A stretch of DNA of 64,000 nt from an uncultured Dokdonia sp. (GTDB lineage: Bacteria; Bacteroidota; Bacteroidia; Flavobacteriales; Flavobacteriaceae): the NCBI GenBank assembly GCA_947503305.1, contig CANNDF010000007.1, forward strand, positions 1 through 64,000. Direction: 5' to 3'. The notes below the pieces were generated by a model, which worked only from the letters and a program-made list of their open reading frames with translations, searched no databases and had not been told where the DNA came from. Below are positions 1 to 7,959 of this stretch, one piece after another. The position numbers were made by a program, and so were the translations under genes. The first letter of the stretch is position 1. The number at the start of each line of letters is the position of its first letter.

Positions 1-306
1 GGAGATACAGGACCACAAGGACCTGCTGGAGCAGATGGTGCCGACGGAGCACAAGGACCGCAAGGAGATACAGGACCGCAAGGACCACAAGGACCTGCTG
101 GAGCTGACGGAGCACAAGGACCTGCTGGTGCCGATGGAGCACAAGGACCTCAGGGAGATACAGGACCACAAGGACCTGCTGGTGCCGATGGAGCACAAGG
201 TCCGCAAGGAGATACAGGACCGCAAGGACCCGCTGGTGCTGATGGAGCACAAGGACCGCAAGGAGATACAGGACCCCAAGGAGCCGATGGACCACAAGGA
301 CCAGTA
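1..306 (+). repeat. Tandem collagen-coding repeats
   Basis: The DNA is built from permutations of 9- and 18-base units resembling GGACCGCAAGGA and GCTGGTGCCGATGGAGCA, each coding Gly-X-Y triplets. Copies differ mainly at third codon positions. Unit number could change by slipped-strand pairing or recombination without shifting the frame, because every unit is a multiple of three. Confidence 0.85.
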
Positions 307-738
307 GGACCTTCAGGCACCTACTTAGGACACCTTATAATTACTGGCACTGGAGATATTACGATTACTGGGATTCCATTTCGACCATCGCAAATTAGCT
401 TTGTAGCACATGCAAATGTGGAGTCATTAACCCTTAATAATGATAACCAAGCTGGAAATAACAATAGTGGAATAGCAAATTCTTTTGGAACAATGAATGG
501 ATATGTAAGAGGTACTACGCAACAAGTTATATATGTAGGAGGTAGTGGAAATTCTATAAATGATATATCAAGATTTGCATCTCCCTTACATTGCATTGGA
601 ATTCGTTATGGAAATCAAAATGGAGACAACTTAGGAATTACCTCTGCCCGTTTTCTTAATTTCACTGCAGATGGTTTTACAATAAATGTAGATAGAAGAG
701 CAGATAATTTAGTTGTATTGTTTCAAGCATATGAATAA
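1..738 (+). CDS. Collagen-like repeat protein, 5' truncated by window edge
   Basis: Reading frame 1 is open from the window edge to the TAA at 736-738. About the first 100 residues are Gly-X-Y triplets of the kind [12 protein letters not shown] and GDTGPQ, the pattern of bacterial collagen-like proteins that form extended triple helices. The remaining ~140 residues, from about base 310, are a non-repetitive beta-rich tail ([19 protein letters not shown], then Asn- and Gly-rich) with no cysteine-rich or sorting motif I recognise; it could be a C-terminal trimerisation head. The true start and any signal peptide lie outside the window. The next gene starts inside its last codons, so the two are probably translated together. 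Surface location is inferred from that neighbour. Confidence 0.8.
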   Translation, partial: GDTGPQGPAGADGADGAQGPQGDTGPQGPQGPAGADGAQGPAGADGAQGPQGDTGPQGPAGADGAQGPQGDTGPQGPAGADGAQGPQGDTGPQGADGPQGPVGPSGTYLGHLIITGTGDITITGIPFRPSQISFVAHANVESLTLNNDNQAGNNNSGIANSFGTMNGYVRGTTQQVIYVGGSGNSINDISRFASPLHCIGIRYGNQNGDNLGITSARFLNFTADGFTINVDRRADNLVVLFQAYE

Positions 739-1885
739 GTGTAAAACAACATACATAGTTATTGCTATTTTTATAAATAGTTTAGTCATAGGACAAGAAG
801 CCTTTCATAATTTTGGCAATGTTCAAATACATGAAGAAGGTCAGGTAGGATTCCATATCGACCTGATTAATAACGGTTCATTTACAAATAACCTAGGCCT
901 CGCTGGGTTTTATAATCAAAATAATCAGCTCTTTATTTCTGGGGCCAATCAACCCGTTTTCTTTGATGTAGAAGTAGACACTCCCTTTGACCTTACATTA
1001 GAAGTACCTGTAGGTATTACAAACTTTTTGGACTACGTAAATGGTCGAATTATAACACCAAGAACGGATCCTGGCATTTTTCTGGATTTTACGAATAATG
1101 GATTATATCAAGGAGAAATCGATGCAGATCATACCGATGGATATGTGAACAATAATGGAGATCTCGATTTTACATTTCCTATAGGTGATGATTTTAGATT
1201 AAGGACCATGAGTGTTCTCCCAGCTGATAATACATTTACCTCCTATAAAGCCGCTTATTTCTTTGAAGATCCCAACGACCCAAGTACTTTGATAGGTTCA
1301 TTTAACACCGACTTATTCCAGAACTCATTATCTATTATTAGTACAAAAGAGTATTGGGATTTAGATGGTACATTACCCACCAGAGTTCGATTGACATGGG
1401 ATGAGCAAAGTGATATCGAGTTACTTGCGGATGACCTGTCATTTTTAAGAGTTGTAGGCTTCTCTCCTGTTTTAAATCGATGGGTAAACCTAGGTAATAG
1501 TTCTTTTTCAGGAACGATGAATCAGGGAGACATCACTTCGGATATTATAGAACCTAATCAATTTAGTGCATTAACCATTGGATCTGTACTCAGAGGGAAT
1601 GGAGCTATAACGGTCTACACAGCTATTAGCCCTAACGGAGATGGTATTAATGACACCTTCGTCATTGAAGGGCTGGAAACCAGCCCTAACAATGAATTAA
1701 TCATATTTAACAGATGGGGTGTTGAAGTATTCAGAAAACGGAATTATGACAACTCTTTTGATGGGAGATCCAATGGAAGAGCGACAATACGGGAAGACGA
1801 ACAATTACCTGTGGGCACCTATTATTACGTATTAAAACTTGAAGATCAAAAAGACTTGGCAGGCGCTTTCTATATAAATAGATAA
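731..1885 (+). CDS. Secreted protein with type B T9SS sorting domain
   Basis: The ATG at 731 is preferred over the upstream TTG at 713: it opens a signal peptide ([22 protein letters not shown]) and overlaps the stop of the collagen-like gene (ATGAATAA). The product is about 384 residues. The middle is a beta-rich extracellular region without a named domain that I recognise. The last ~90 residues are the gliding-motility-associated C-terminal (type B) domain: [12 protein letters not shown], then [12 protein letters not shown], and [12 protein letters not shown], ending AGAFYINR. Proteins with this domain are exported by the type IX system and kept on the cell surface or released, often with a SprF-like partner; none is visible here. 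Overlap with the collagen-like gene suggests the two products work together at the surface. Confidence 0.85.
   Translation: MNKCKTTYIVIAIFINSLVIGQEAFHNFGNVQIHEEGQVGFHIDLINNGSFTNNLGLAGFYNQNNQLFISGANQPVFFDVEVDTPFDLTLEVPVGITNFLDYVNGRIITPRTDPGIFLDFTNNGLYQGEIDADHTDGYVNNNGDLDFTFPIGDDFRLRTMSVLPADNTFTSYKAAYFFEDPNDPSTLIGSFNTDLFQNSLSIISTKEYWDLDGTLPTRVRLTWDEQSDIELLADDLSFLRVVGFSPVLNRWVNLGNSSFSGTMNQGDITSDIIEPNQFSALTIGSVLRGNGAITVYTAISPNGDGINDTFVIEGLETSPNNELIIFNRWGVEVFRKRNYDNSFDGRSNGRATIREDEQLPVGTYYYVLKLEDQKDLAGAFYINR
1669..1687. other. GC-rich hairpin inside sorting-domain coding region
   Basis: AGGGCTGG and CCAGCCCT are perfect complements separated by AAA. The hairpin encodes the loop between the NGDGIND and IFNRWG motifs, a part of the domain that varies between proteins. 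Confidence 0.6.
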
Positions 1886-1944
1886 TACGAGATTTCTTGC
1901 TTTGTTTATACTGGCTTTATGTTTATTTTTAATAAAAAATAAAC

Positions 1945-2229
1945 ATGCATATACAGCATAATGAACTTGAAGATAGAGGTGTTTTTTACATAAAAGGCCC
2001 TAATGGTGTTATCTCTGAACTGAATTACAGTAAAGATAACGAACAACAAATCACCATACATCACACAGAGACTAAAATCCCTCAAGAAGGTAAAGGTCTA
2101 GCATCAAAACTTGTAGAACATACCGTTTTACATGCTCGAAAAAATAAATTAAAAGTTCACCCCCTATGTCCATTTGCTGAAGTTCAGTTTGATAGAAATC
2201 CCTCTTATAAAGATGTTTTATCCCTATGA
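1945..2229 (+). CDS. NATD1-like small GNAT-type acetyltransferase
   Basis: The product is 94 residues, the usual size of the Acetyltransf_CG (NATD1-like) family, a minimal N-acetyltransferase fold. Visible hallmarks are the acetyl-CoA loop EGKGLASKLVEH (about residues 48-59) and the family ending LKVHPLCPFAEVQFDRNPSY. The N-terminal strand pattern GVFYIKGPNGVISELNY also fits. The substrate is unknown. The gene ends in an ATGA overlap with the next acetyltransferase gene, so the two are co-translated and may act in one pathway. The upstream gap of 59 bases contains no clear promoter. Confidence 0.75.
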   Translation: MHIQHNELEDRGVFYIKGPNGVISELNYSKDNEQQITIHHTETKIPQEGKGLASKLVEHTVLHARKNKLKVHPLCPFAEVQFDRNPSYKDVLSL

Positions 2230-3161
2230 ATGTAATTTTGGAAACGGAACGATTATATCTTAGAGAATTTATTCCTGAAGATGGTGAACATTTTTTTCGA
2301 ATGAATAATGATCCTGAGGTGATTAAATATACAGGGGATGCTCCTTTTTCAAACAAAGATGCCGCCGATGTTTTTATTCAAAATTATGATGCTTATTCTC
2401 GAACGGGTATCGGACGATGGGCAGTCATTAGAAAATCAGATAAGGAGTTTATCGGATGGTGTGGTTTAAAATACAATGTTAAAGAACGTGTGGTAGATGT
2501 GGGGTATCGGCTCTACAAACATTATTGGGGAAATGGATATGCTACCGAAAGTGCAAAAGCCACAATTCACTATGCATTTGAAACCTTGAAATATCCGTTT
2601 CTCGTAGCACATGCGCATAGAGACAATGACGCATCGCATAGCGTGATTCGTAAATCTGGAATGACGTTTATAAAATCATTTGTCTATGACAAATTACCAG
2701 CCAGACTCTATCGAATTGAAAACCCTGATTATACAATAAAAGAGATTACTGCCGAAGAAACATGGCCTGTTCGCCACCCTGTTTTAAGGAAAGGACGCCC
2801 TTTAAAGGATGTATATATGGAAGCCGATGAAAAAGAAAGTACTTTTCATATTGGTATCTATTATAAAGATCATATCGTAGGTGTAGCTTCTTTTATGGAA
2901 GATATCAACTCCCATTTTTCAGGGATTCAAAGCAGATTAAGAGGGATGGCTGTTCTTCCTGAATATCGTAAACTTGGCTTGGCTAGATTAATTTTACAGA
3001 AAGGAGAGGCGATTCTTAAAAATAGAGGTCGTACTTTGCTATGGTTTAACGCCCGTTTGGTCGCTGTAAATTTCTATAGCGAATCTGGATATGAAACTTT
3101 TGGGGATGAATTTGACATCCCTTTGATTGGCCCACATTATCTTATGTACAAATCATTATGA
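2226..3161 (+). CDS. Tandem GNAT-domain acetyltransferase
   Basis: The 311-residue product appears to hold two GNAT folds. Residues 1-~165 are of the RimJ/RimL type (TERLYLREFIPEDGEHFFRMNNDPEV, YWGNGYATESAKA, then NDASHSVIRKSGM). Residues ~175-311 form a second GNAT with RGMAVLPEYRKLGLARLIL as the acetyl-CoA binding stretch and a C-terminal NFYSESGYETFGDEFDIP. The first half resembles ribosomal-protein or small-molecule acetyltransferases; the second resembles small YitI/ElaA-like acetyltransferases. It overlaps its upstream and downstream neighbours by four bases each (ATGA), indicating a translationally coupled operon. Substrates cannot be read from sequence. Confidence 0.8.
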   Translation: MNVILETERLYLREFIPEDGEHFFRMNNDPEVIKYTGDAPFSNKDAADVFIQNYDAYSRTGIGRWAVIRKSDKEFIGWCGLKYNVKERVVDVGYRLYKHYWGNGYATESAKATIHYAFETLKYPFLVAHAHRDNDASHSVIRKSGMTFIKSFVYDKLPARLYRIENPDYTIKEITAEETWPVRHPVLRKGRPLKDVYMEADEKESTFHIGIYYKDHIVGVASFMEDINSHFSGIQSRLRGMAVLPEYRKLGLARLILQKGEAILKNRGRTLLWFNARLVAVNFYSESGYETFGDEFDIPLIGPHYLMYKSL

Positions 3162-3898
3162 ATAGAAGATCCTTTACAAAAAAAGCAGTTTTAACTACTA
3201 TTGCGACAAGTTTGCCTTTCTGCCTATTTGCAAAGGGAATGTTACCACCCATAGATGAGGTGGAGCTTATAGGTAAAGGAAATCCGACATTAAGCAAAGG
3301 AATTGATTATCAAGTACGTCCTAAAGTAGCAATTGCTTTTAAAGCAATGAAAGCAAAAGCATTAGAAGATGGGATCCAGATAAAAGTTGTGTCTAGTTAT
3401 CGCGATTATAATCATCAAAATCGTATTTGGGAACATAAGTTTAAACGCTTTCGCGAAAGCGGACTCTCCCCTATTCAAAGTATTAAAAAAATTATAGAGT
3501 ACTCTACAATTCCTGGTACTTCAAGGCATCACTGGGGGACGGATTTAGATCTCATAGACGGTGCAAAACAAGTGACAGGAGATGTTTTGGTTCCTTCAAA
3601 ATTTCACGGCACTGGTCCTTTTTGTAAGTTCAAAGAGTGGATGGATATACATGCACAATCTTTTGGTTTTTATCTAGTCTATACAGATGTCCCTAATAGA
3701 AAAGGGTTTAATTACGAACCCTGGCATTATAGTTATAAAGCTCTCTCCAAGGGGTATCTTGACTTGTATAGAGAATTAGATATCAAATCGATTTTACAAA
3801 AAAACGAATTGGTAGGAAGTGATTCTTTTTCTGATGAATTCATCACAGCATATATCACAGAAAATATTCTGGATATCAATCCAGATTTACTAACTTAA
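3158..3898 (+). CDS. VanY-type D-alanyl-D-alanine carboxypeptidase (M15B)
   Basis: The product is 246 residues. The N-terminus (NRRSFTKKAVLTTIATSLP) has a twin-arginine pattern followed by a hydrophobic stretch, so export by Tat is plausible. The M15 zinc site is intact: SRHHWGTDLDL (His124 and Asp131 of the SxHxxGxxxD motif) and EPWHYSY (His190), with the upstream substrate loop SSYRDYNHQNRIW. Such enzymes trim the terminal D-Ala of peptidoglycan stems in the periplasm. One exact copy of the dispersed palindrome lies inside the gene and encodes RFRES at residues 98-102. Its stop codon overlaps that of the convergent TPR gene. Pairing with acetyltransferases is not explained. Confidence 0.88.
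   Translation: MNRRSFTKKAVLTTIATSLPFCLFAKGMLPPIDEVELIGKGNPTLSKGIDYQVRPKVAIAFKAMKAKALEDGIQIKVVSSYRDYNHQNRIWEHKFKRFRESGLSPIQSIKKIIEYSTIPGTSRHHWGTDLDLIDGAKQVTGDVLVPSKFHGTGPFCKFKEWMDIHAQSFGFYLVYTDVPNRKGFNYEPWHYSYKALSKGYLDLYRELDIKSILQKNELVGSDSFSDEFITAYITENILDINPDLLT
3447..3460. repeat. Dispersed palindrome, exact copy 1
   Basis: GCTTTCGCGAAAGC, extended to 16 bp by flanking C and G. It lies in the VanY gene in the frame that reads Arg-Phe-Arg-Glu-Ser, unlike the Ala-Phe-Ala-Lys-Ala frame of most coding copies. Confidence 0.95.
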
Positions 3899-4881
3899 AG
3901 AGAGTCTATAATTTCTTTTTCTTTGAGTGCTTCCTTAAAATCGGGACGATCTTCCAGAGCTTTTGTAATCCATGCAGTTGCTTTTTGTTTTTCCCCTTTG
4001 TGCTTATAAATTTGAGCAAGTCTATAATACGCCCAATCTTTAGGAACTCCATCTTCTGCAGAATGTCTTTCAATATATTTATCTAGACATGCGATTCCTT
4101 GATCAAGTCCTATCCCATACTGCCCGGCTATCTTCCCTAACTGATAATGCAATCTGTTATCTGAATCGTGTTTTTCTTGAGCTACTTTGAGCGTTTCTAT
4201 TGCTTTTTCAGGGGCGTTATTTTTTTCGTAATGTTCGTATAATTTTGTGTAACATGTAACAGATCCTCCTACTTCTACAGCTTTAAGATAGTTACGTTCT
4301 GCATCTTCTGGGCGGTCATTATACTCGGCTATATATCCATGTGCAAGATATCCATCTACAGGAGAAATTTTTGCGAGTTGATCGGCATATCGTTTAGCTT
4401 TATTTTCACTACCACCTACAATACCAGGGAGTTGAATATAAAATTCAACTAGCGCCCATCGGGTTTCTATATGATTGGGATCTAAGCTTGCTGCTGTTGA
4501 AAATGCTTTTTTAATATCACCTATAAGCCCTAGCGCCCGTAATCTATTAATAGTAAGGGCTTTCATTCCTAAAGCTCCGCCATACTTATAGTGATAGTTT
4601 GCTACTTTTGGTTGTAATTCTACTAAACGTTCATAATAATCAATTGCCAAATCCCAGTCTTTTGCATAACCGTATGCATCACCTATATATTCTAACGTTT
4701 GTAAATGGTTAGGGTTACTAGTCAAGTAGTCTTTAAAATAGGGTAATGACTTTTGATATTCTTCTTGTTTGAAAAGTGTTTCTGCTTTCGCGAAAGCGTT
4801 ATAATCTACACCTCCATCATCTTCTGAAGATTGTGCATAACACATCACAGGAAAAAGTAAGATTAAAAGCCATTTTACCAT
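3895..4881 (-). CDS. Secreted tetratricopeptide-repeat protein
   Basis: The start is placed at 4881, where MVKWLLILLFPVMCYAQ forms a clean signal peptide; the longer upstream frame adds a poor, charged leader. The mature protein is almost entirely TPR helices: FKQEEYQKSLPYFKDYLTSNP, then AKDWDLAIDYYERLVELQP and so on to KGEKQKATAWITKALEDRP near the C-terminus. TPR arrays mediate protein contacts, here probably in the periplasm. A palindrome copy encodes AFAKA just after the signal peptide. The next gene (DUF4136 lipoprotein) lies 59 bases upstream on the same strand. The stop overlaps the convergent VanY stop by a few bases. A TATATTTG-like -7 box is present at 4896-4903, without a matching -33 element. 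Confidence 0.85.
   Translation of the reverse strand: MVKWLLILLFPVMCYAQSSEDDGGVDYNAFAKAETLFKQEEYQKSLPYFKDYLTSNPNHLQTLEYIGDAYGYAKDWDLAIDYYERLVELQPKVANYHYKYGGALGMKALTINRLRALGLIGDIKKAFSTAASLDPNHIETRWALVEFYIQLPGIVGGSENKAKRYADQLAKISPVDGYLAHGYIAEYNDRPEDAERNYLKAVEVGGSVTCYTKLYEHYEKNNAPEKAIETLKVAQEKHDSDNRLHYQLGKIAGQYGIGLDQGIACLDKYIERHSAEDGVPKDWAYYRLAQIYKHKGEKQKATAWITKALEDRPDFKEALKEKEIIDSL
4784..4797. repeat. Dispersed palindrome, exact copy 2
   Basis: Encodes Ala-Phe-Ala-Lys-Ala in the TPR protein, about ten residues after the predicted signal peptide cleavage point, a position tolerant of insertion. Confidence 0.95.
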
Positions 4882-4940
4882 AGGATTTTTTTTTGCAAAT
4901 ATATACGAAAATAGTACCAAAGAAGATTTTACGAATACCC

Positions 4941-5462
4941 TTATTGTGGAGGATATTTTTTAAAGATTTTTTCTACGAGTCTCTTAAAATACTGATCACG
5001 TTGATCTGGAGTAGCTTTTATTTTTACATCACTCTCACTTACGGCTTCCCATATCTGAGTACCTTCTTGATCCATATCATAAAACCCTATGGTAATTACT
5101 TGATGTTGCTCCCTTCCTCCTATAGGAATACCTCCATTTACGCCAACACCTACATTACCGCCACCGCCACCTATGCCTACTCCTAGCGTATTACGTGATG
5201 TCGTCTCATACTCGGAAGCTGTAATTTCTATCGAAATAGTATTGGAATTTGTACGTGTATACCCTTTACTTTGTAGTACGCTATCTGTGAATCTAATAAA
5301 ACGACGTTCATCAAAATCAGATAGTCCCGTAGGTTGTGTTAAATCGTATTGATAGGTCGTATAGGTGTCAAAAGCTGCTTTCTTATCATAATCGTACTCT
5401 ACAAAAGTGCTCCCACAACTGATACAACAAATCATTAGAAAAAATAGCAAAATGAATCGCAT
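4941..5462 (-). CDS. DUF4136 family lipoprotein
   Basis: The 173-residue product begins with a lipoprotein signal whose lipobox ends CISC, so the mature protein starts at a lipidated cysteine. The rest matches DUF4136: FDTYTTYQYD near the start, RFTDSVLQSKGYT, ISIEITASEYETTSRN, a Gly/Val-rich segment (GVGIGGGGGNVGVGVNGG), then ITIGFYDMDQEGTQIWEAVSESDV and a C-terminal helix ending KKYPPQ. The family is periplasmic or outer-membrane associated; its function is not known. The 230-base stretch upstream (5463-5692) has no gene; I see only a short AAATTCT/AGAATTT inverted repeat in it near 5590. Confidence 0.85.
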   Translation of the reverse strand: MRFILLFFLMICCISCGSTFVEYDYDKKAAFDTYTTYQYDLTQPTGLSDFDERRFIRFTDSVLQSKGYTRTNSNTISIEITASEYETTSRNTLGVGIGGGGGNVGVGVNGGIPIGGREQHQVITIGFYDMDQEGTQIWEAVSESDVKIKATPDQRDQYFKRLVEKIFKKYPPQ

Positions 5463-5692
5463 CTGTAGTTTTTTGTTTAAATATAAACAAAAGCCTGCCT
5501 ACAATAGTGTGCTTTTACTATTTCTTAACGAATCTTTTGATTGCAGTTCTTTTGACCTGATTGCATTGTTAAAAGATACTTTTGCTTTAAATTCTTTAAG
5601 ATTGAGAATTTGTTGTGGCCTATAATGATTTTACCAAACATAGAATTTACGGCAATAGATTCTAATCCAATGTTCAGCGCATAGAACACAAA

Positions 5693-6691
5693 TTAACTAT
5701 TTAACATTTTCCAAAGAGCATCCTTTAACTCTACAAGTCCCTGTTGTGCTACTGAAGAAATAAATAAGTATGGGATAGGGAGTTCACGATCTAACTCTTC
5801 TGACAGCTCAGTTTTGAGCTCATCATCTAGCATATCACTTTTTGTAATGGCTATTAAACGTGATTTATCCAGCATTTCTGGATTGTATTTTTGCAATTCA
5901 TGTAGCAATACATCGTATTGACCTGCAATACTATCTGCATCTGCAGGGATCATAAAAAGTAAGCTGGAATTACGTTCTATATGTCGCAAAAACCGATGCC
6001 CTATTCCCTTACCTTCGGAAGCACCTTCTATAATCCCTGGAATATCGGCCATAACAAAAGATTTATAATCTCTATATTTTACAATCCCAAGGTTAGGTTT
6101 AAGTGTGGTAAACTCGTAGTTTGCTATTTTAGGTTTTGCTGCTGTAATTGCTGCCAGGAGTGTGGACTTCCCAACATTAGGGTACCCTACTAATCCTACA
6201 TCTGCAAGTACTTTGAGTTCGAGTGTAAGATGCATCTCGTACCCATCAATTCCAGGTTGTGAATAGCGAGGTGTTTGGTTTGTGCTACTTTTAAAATGCC
6301 AGTTTCCTCGACCTCCCATACCTCCTTCTGCAGCGATAAACTCTTGTCCATCTTCTGTAATTTCAAAAATAACTTTGTCTGTCTCCGTATCTCTAATTGT
6401 AGTTCCTAATGGAACTTCTATGTACAAATCTTCGCCGTCATGTCCTGTAGACCTAGATTTTGCTCCATTTCCTCCATGCCCAGCGCGTAAGTGTTTTTTA
6501 AACTTAAGGTGTAATAATGTCCAAAGATTCGAATTTCCTTTAATGATCACATGACCTCCTCGACCCCCATCGCCTCCATCTGGTCCTCCTTTTTCAATAA
6601 ATTTCTCACGATGTAAATGTGCAGATCCTGACCCTCCATTTCCAGAAGTCACATGCATCTTTACATAATCTACAAAATTACCCTCTGTCAT
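5693..6691 (-). CDS. obgE: Obg family GTPase
   Basis: The 332-residue product has the glycine-rich Obg fold (residues 1-~158, with [10 protein letters not shown] and [18 protein letters not shown]) and a G domain with P-loop GYPNVGKST (about 169-177), switch [14 protein letters not shown] and the NKxD position as TKSD. The long C-terminal OCT domain of some Obg proteins is absent; the protein ends soon after the G domain, which is usual for this phylum. Obg acts in 50S ribosome assembly and stress signalling. It lies 21 bases downstream of the hpt-adk fusion on the same strand, a likely operon linking GTPase function and purine salvage. Confidence 0.95.
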   Translation of the reverse strand: MTEGNFVDYVKMHVTSGNGGSGSAHLHREKFIEKGGPDGGDGGRGGHVIIKGNSNLWTLLHLKFKKHLRAGHGGNGAKSRSTGHDGEDLYIEVPLGTTIRDTETDKVIFEITEDGQEFIAAEGGMGGRGNWHFKSSTNQTPRYSQPGIDGYEMHLTLELKVLADVGLVGYPNVGKSTLLAAITAAKPKIANYEFTTLKPNLGIVKYRDYKSFVMADIPGIIEGASEGKGIGHRFLRHIERNSSLLFMIPADADSIAGQYDVLLHELQKYNPEMLDKSRLIAITKSDMLDDELKTELSEELDRELPIPYLFISSVAQQGLVELKDALWKMLNS

Positions 6692-6712
6692 ATGTATCGG
6701 TTTTCTACCCTT

Positions 6713-7831
6713 TTAAAGTGTATCAATCACTGAGCTCAATCGCTCTGTAATTTCTGAGATACTACCTACTCCATCTACGCCAAAATATTTTCCTTGTCGT
6801 TCGTAAAACTTTTTAAGAATAGCCGTTTCTGAATAATACACACTAATACGATTACGTATTACAGCTTCATCGGCATCATCTGCACGTCCAGATGTTTTTC
6901 CTCGTTCTAAAAGTCGTTCTACCAACACCTCATCATCTACCTCAAGAGCTACCATAGCAGCTACCTCAGTTCCCTTAGATGTTAATAATACGGCTAGTGC
7001 TTCAGCTTGTGCTTCTGTACGTGGGAATCCATCAAAAATAAATCCTTTCGCCTTTGGATTCTTATCTACTTCTGCATTAAGCATCTCTATAGTGACCGCA
7101 TCAGGAACAAGTTGTCCTTTATCCATGTATGACTTGGCTAGCGTCCCTAGCTCAGTAGCGTTTTTAATATTGTATCTAAAAACATCTCCTGTAGAAATAT
7201 GTACAAGATCATATTTATCTTTTAAAACGGTTGCTTGCGTCCCTTTTCCAGCACCTGGAGGGCCAAACAAAACAAGGTTCTTCATCTGTATCTGTGTTTC
7301 TTTTAATTTATAAATAGAGGTAAAATTACGTCCTAACCCTTTATAATCAAGACCAAAACCTACAACAAAATCATTTGGAATTTCAAGACCAATATAATCT
7401 ATTGTGTAAGGTTTTGTATAGGCTTGGGGTTTATAAAATAAGGTAGCAATTCTAAAAGAAGCTACTTCTTCTTGTTCTAAAATTTGAATAATTGTTTCGA
7501 TGGTATTGCCCGAATCTACAATATCTTCTATCACAACGACATCCCTTCCTTTTAAGGAAGGCTCTGCACCCATAACAGTAAAAACCTCATCTGTCTGTTT
7601 TAAACCATCATAGCTAGCTACTTTTATAAAACTCATCTCACATTCACAATCAAACTTTTTTATAAGTTCTGCAGCAAATAAGAAAGCACCATTTAAAACG
7701 GTCAAAAAAACGGGCCGGCGTTGTTTATAATCATCATTTATTTTTACGGCTACTCCATTAACCGCTTGTAGTACTTCTGTATTTGAAATACATTGTTCAA
7801 AAGTAAGGTCGTGTAATTGTATTGTTTTCAT
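6713..7831 (-). CDS. Hypoxanthine phosphoribosyltransferase-adenylate kinase fusion
   Basis: The start at 7831 (MKTIQLHDLTFEQ) is chosen over an upstream ATG that adds 16 unrelated residues. Residues 1-~180 are hypoxanthine/guanine phosphoribosyltransferase, with the PRPP loop VVVIEDIVDSGNT at 98-110 and FLTVLNGAFLFAAEL. Residues ~183-372 are adenylate kinase: MKNLVLFGPPGAGKGT (P-loop 190-198), FDGFPRTEAQAEAL, and the short LID LLERGKTSGRADDADE without zinc cysteines. The reading frame runs through the junction without stop. An internal ATG at 7285 could also give free adenylate kinase. One enzyme makes IMP or GMP from free base and PRPP; the other balances ATP, ADP and AMP. It is divergent from purK-purE. 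Confidence 0.92.
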   Translation of the reverse strand: MKTIQLHDLTFEQCISNTEVLQAVNGVAVKINDDYKQRRPVFLTVLNGAFLFAAELIKKFDCECEMSFIKVASYDGLKQTDEVFTVMGAEPSLKGRDVVVIEDIVDSGNTIETIIQILEQEEVASFRIATLFYKPQAYTKPYTIDYIGLEIPNDFVVGFGLDYKGLGRNFTSIYKLKETQIQMKNLVLFGPPGAGKGTQATVLKDKYDLVHISTGDVFRYNIKNATELGTLAKSYMDKGQLVPDAVTIEMLNAEVDKNPKAKGFIFDGFPRTEAQAEALAVLLTSKGTEVAAMVALEVDDEVLVERLLERGKTSGRADDADEAVIRNRISVYYSETAILKKFYERQGKYFGVDGVGSISEITERLSSVIDTL

Positions 7832-7888
7832 GGGTTGTCCAAATGCGCAAAGATACCTATTTTTCATTTCTGAATTCACTATTGATAA

Positions 7889-7922
7889 TTGAGAATTAAC
7901 ACAGGTCTTTTTTGTACTTTTG
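7889..7922 (+). promoter_or_regulatory. Putative purK promoter
   Basis: TTG at 7889-7891 and TACTTTTG at 7915-7922 fit the Bacteroidota TTG/TAnnTTTG promoter, with a long but acceptable 23-base spacer. Transcription would start near 7928, so the palindrome at 7938-7951 would lie in a short leader. Confidence 0.5.
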
Positions 7923-7937
7923 AATTTTAAATTTTAC

Positions 7938-7951
7938 GCTTTCGCGAAAGC
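7938..7951. repeat. Dispersed palindrome, exact copy 3
   Basis: Intergenic copy ending eight bases before the purK ATG, extended to 16 bp by C and G. In RNA it could form a 6-bp hairpin over the ribosome landing site. Confidence 0.95.
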
Positions 7952-7959
7952 GAACTCCT

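Noticed and set aside
1-306. Repeat array at the left edge resembling a CRISPR or satellite
   Set aside because: The units are multiples of three bases, lack distinct spacers, and code Gly-X-Y triplets in one open frame, so it is a collagen-like coding repeat.
35-307. Open frame of charged residues (HKDR/KEIQD repeats) over the collagen region
   Set aside because: It is the +1 frame of the collagen repeats; the Gly-X-Y frame continues for 430 more bases and has a sensible end.
5407-5625. Plus-strand frame of 72 residues in the gap before obgE
   Set aside because: It overlaps the lipoprotein start in antisense, has no recognisable motif and no promoter; I treat the gap as non-coding.
7544-7561. 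CCTTCCTT-TT-AAGGAAGG inverted repeat in the hpt domain
   Set aside because: Eight-base arms with such a short loop are expected about once by chance in 64 kb; there is no supporting context.
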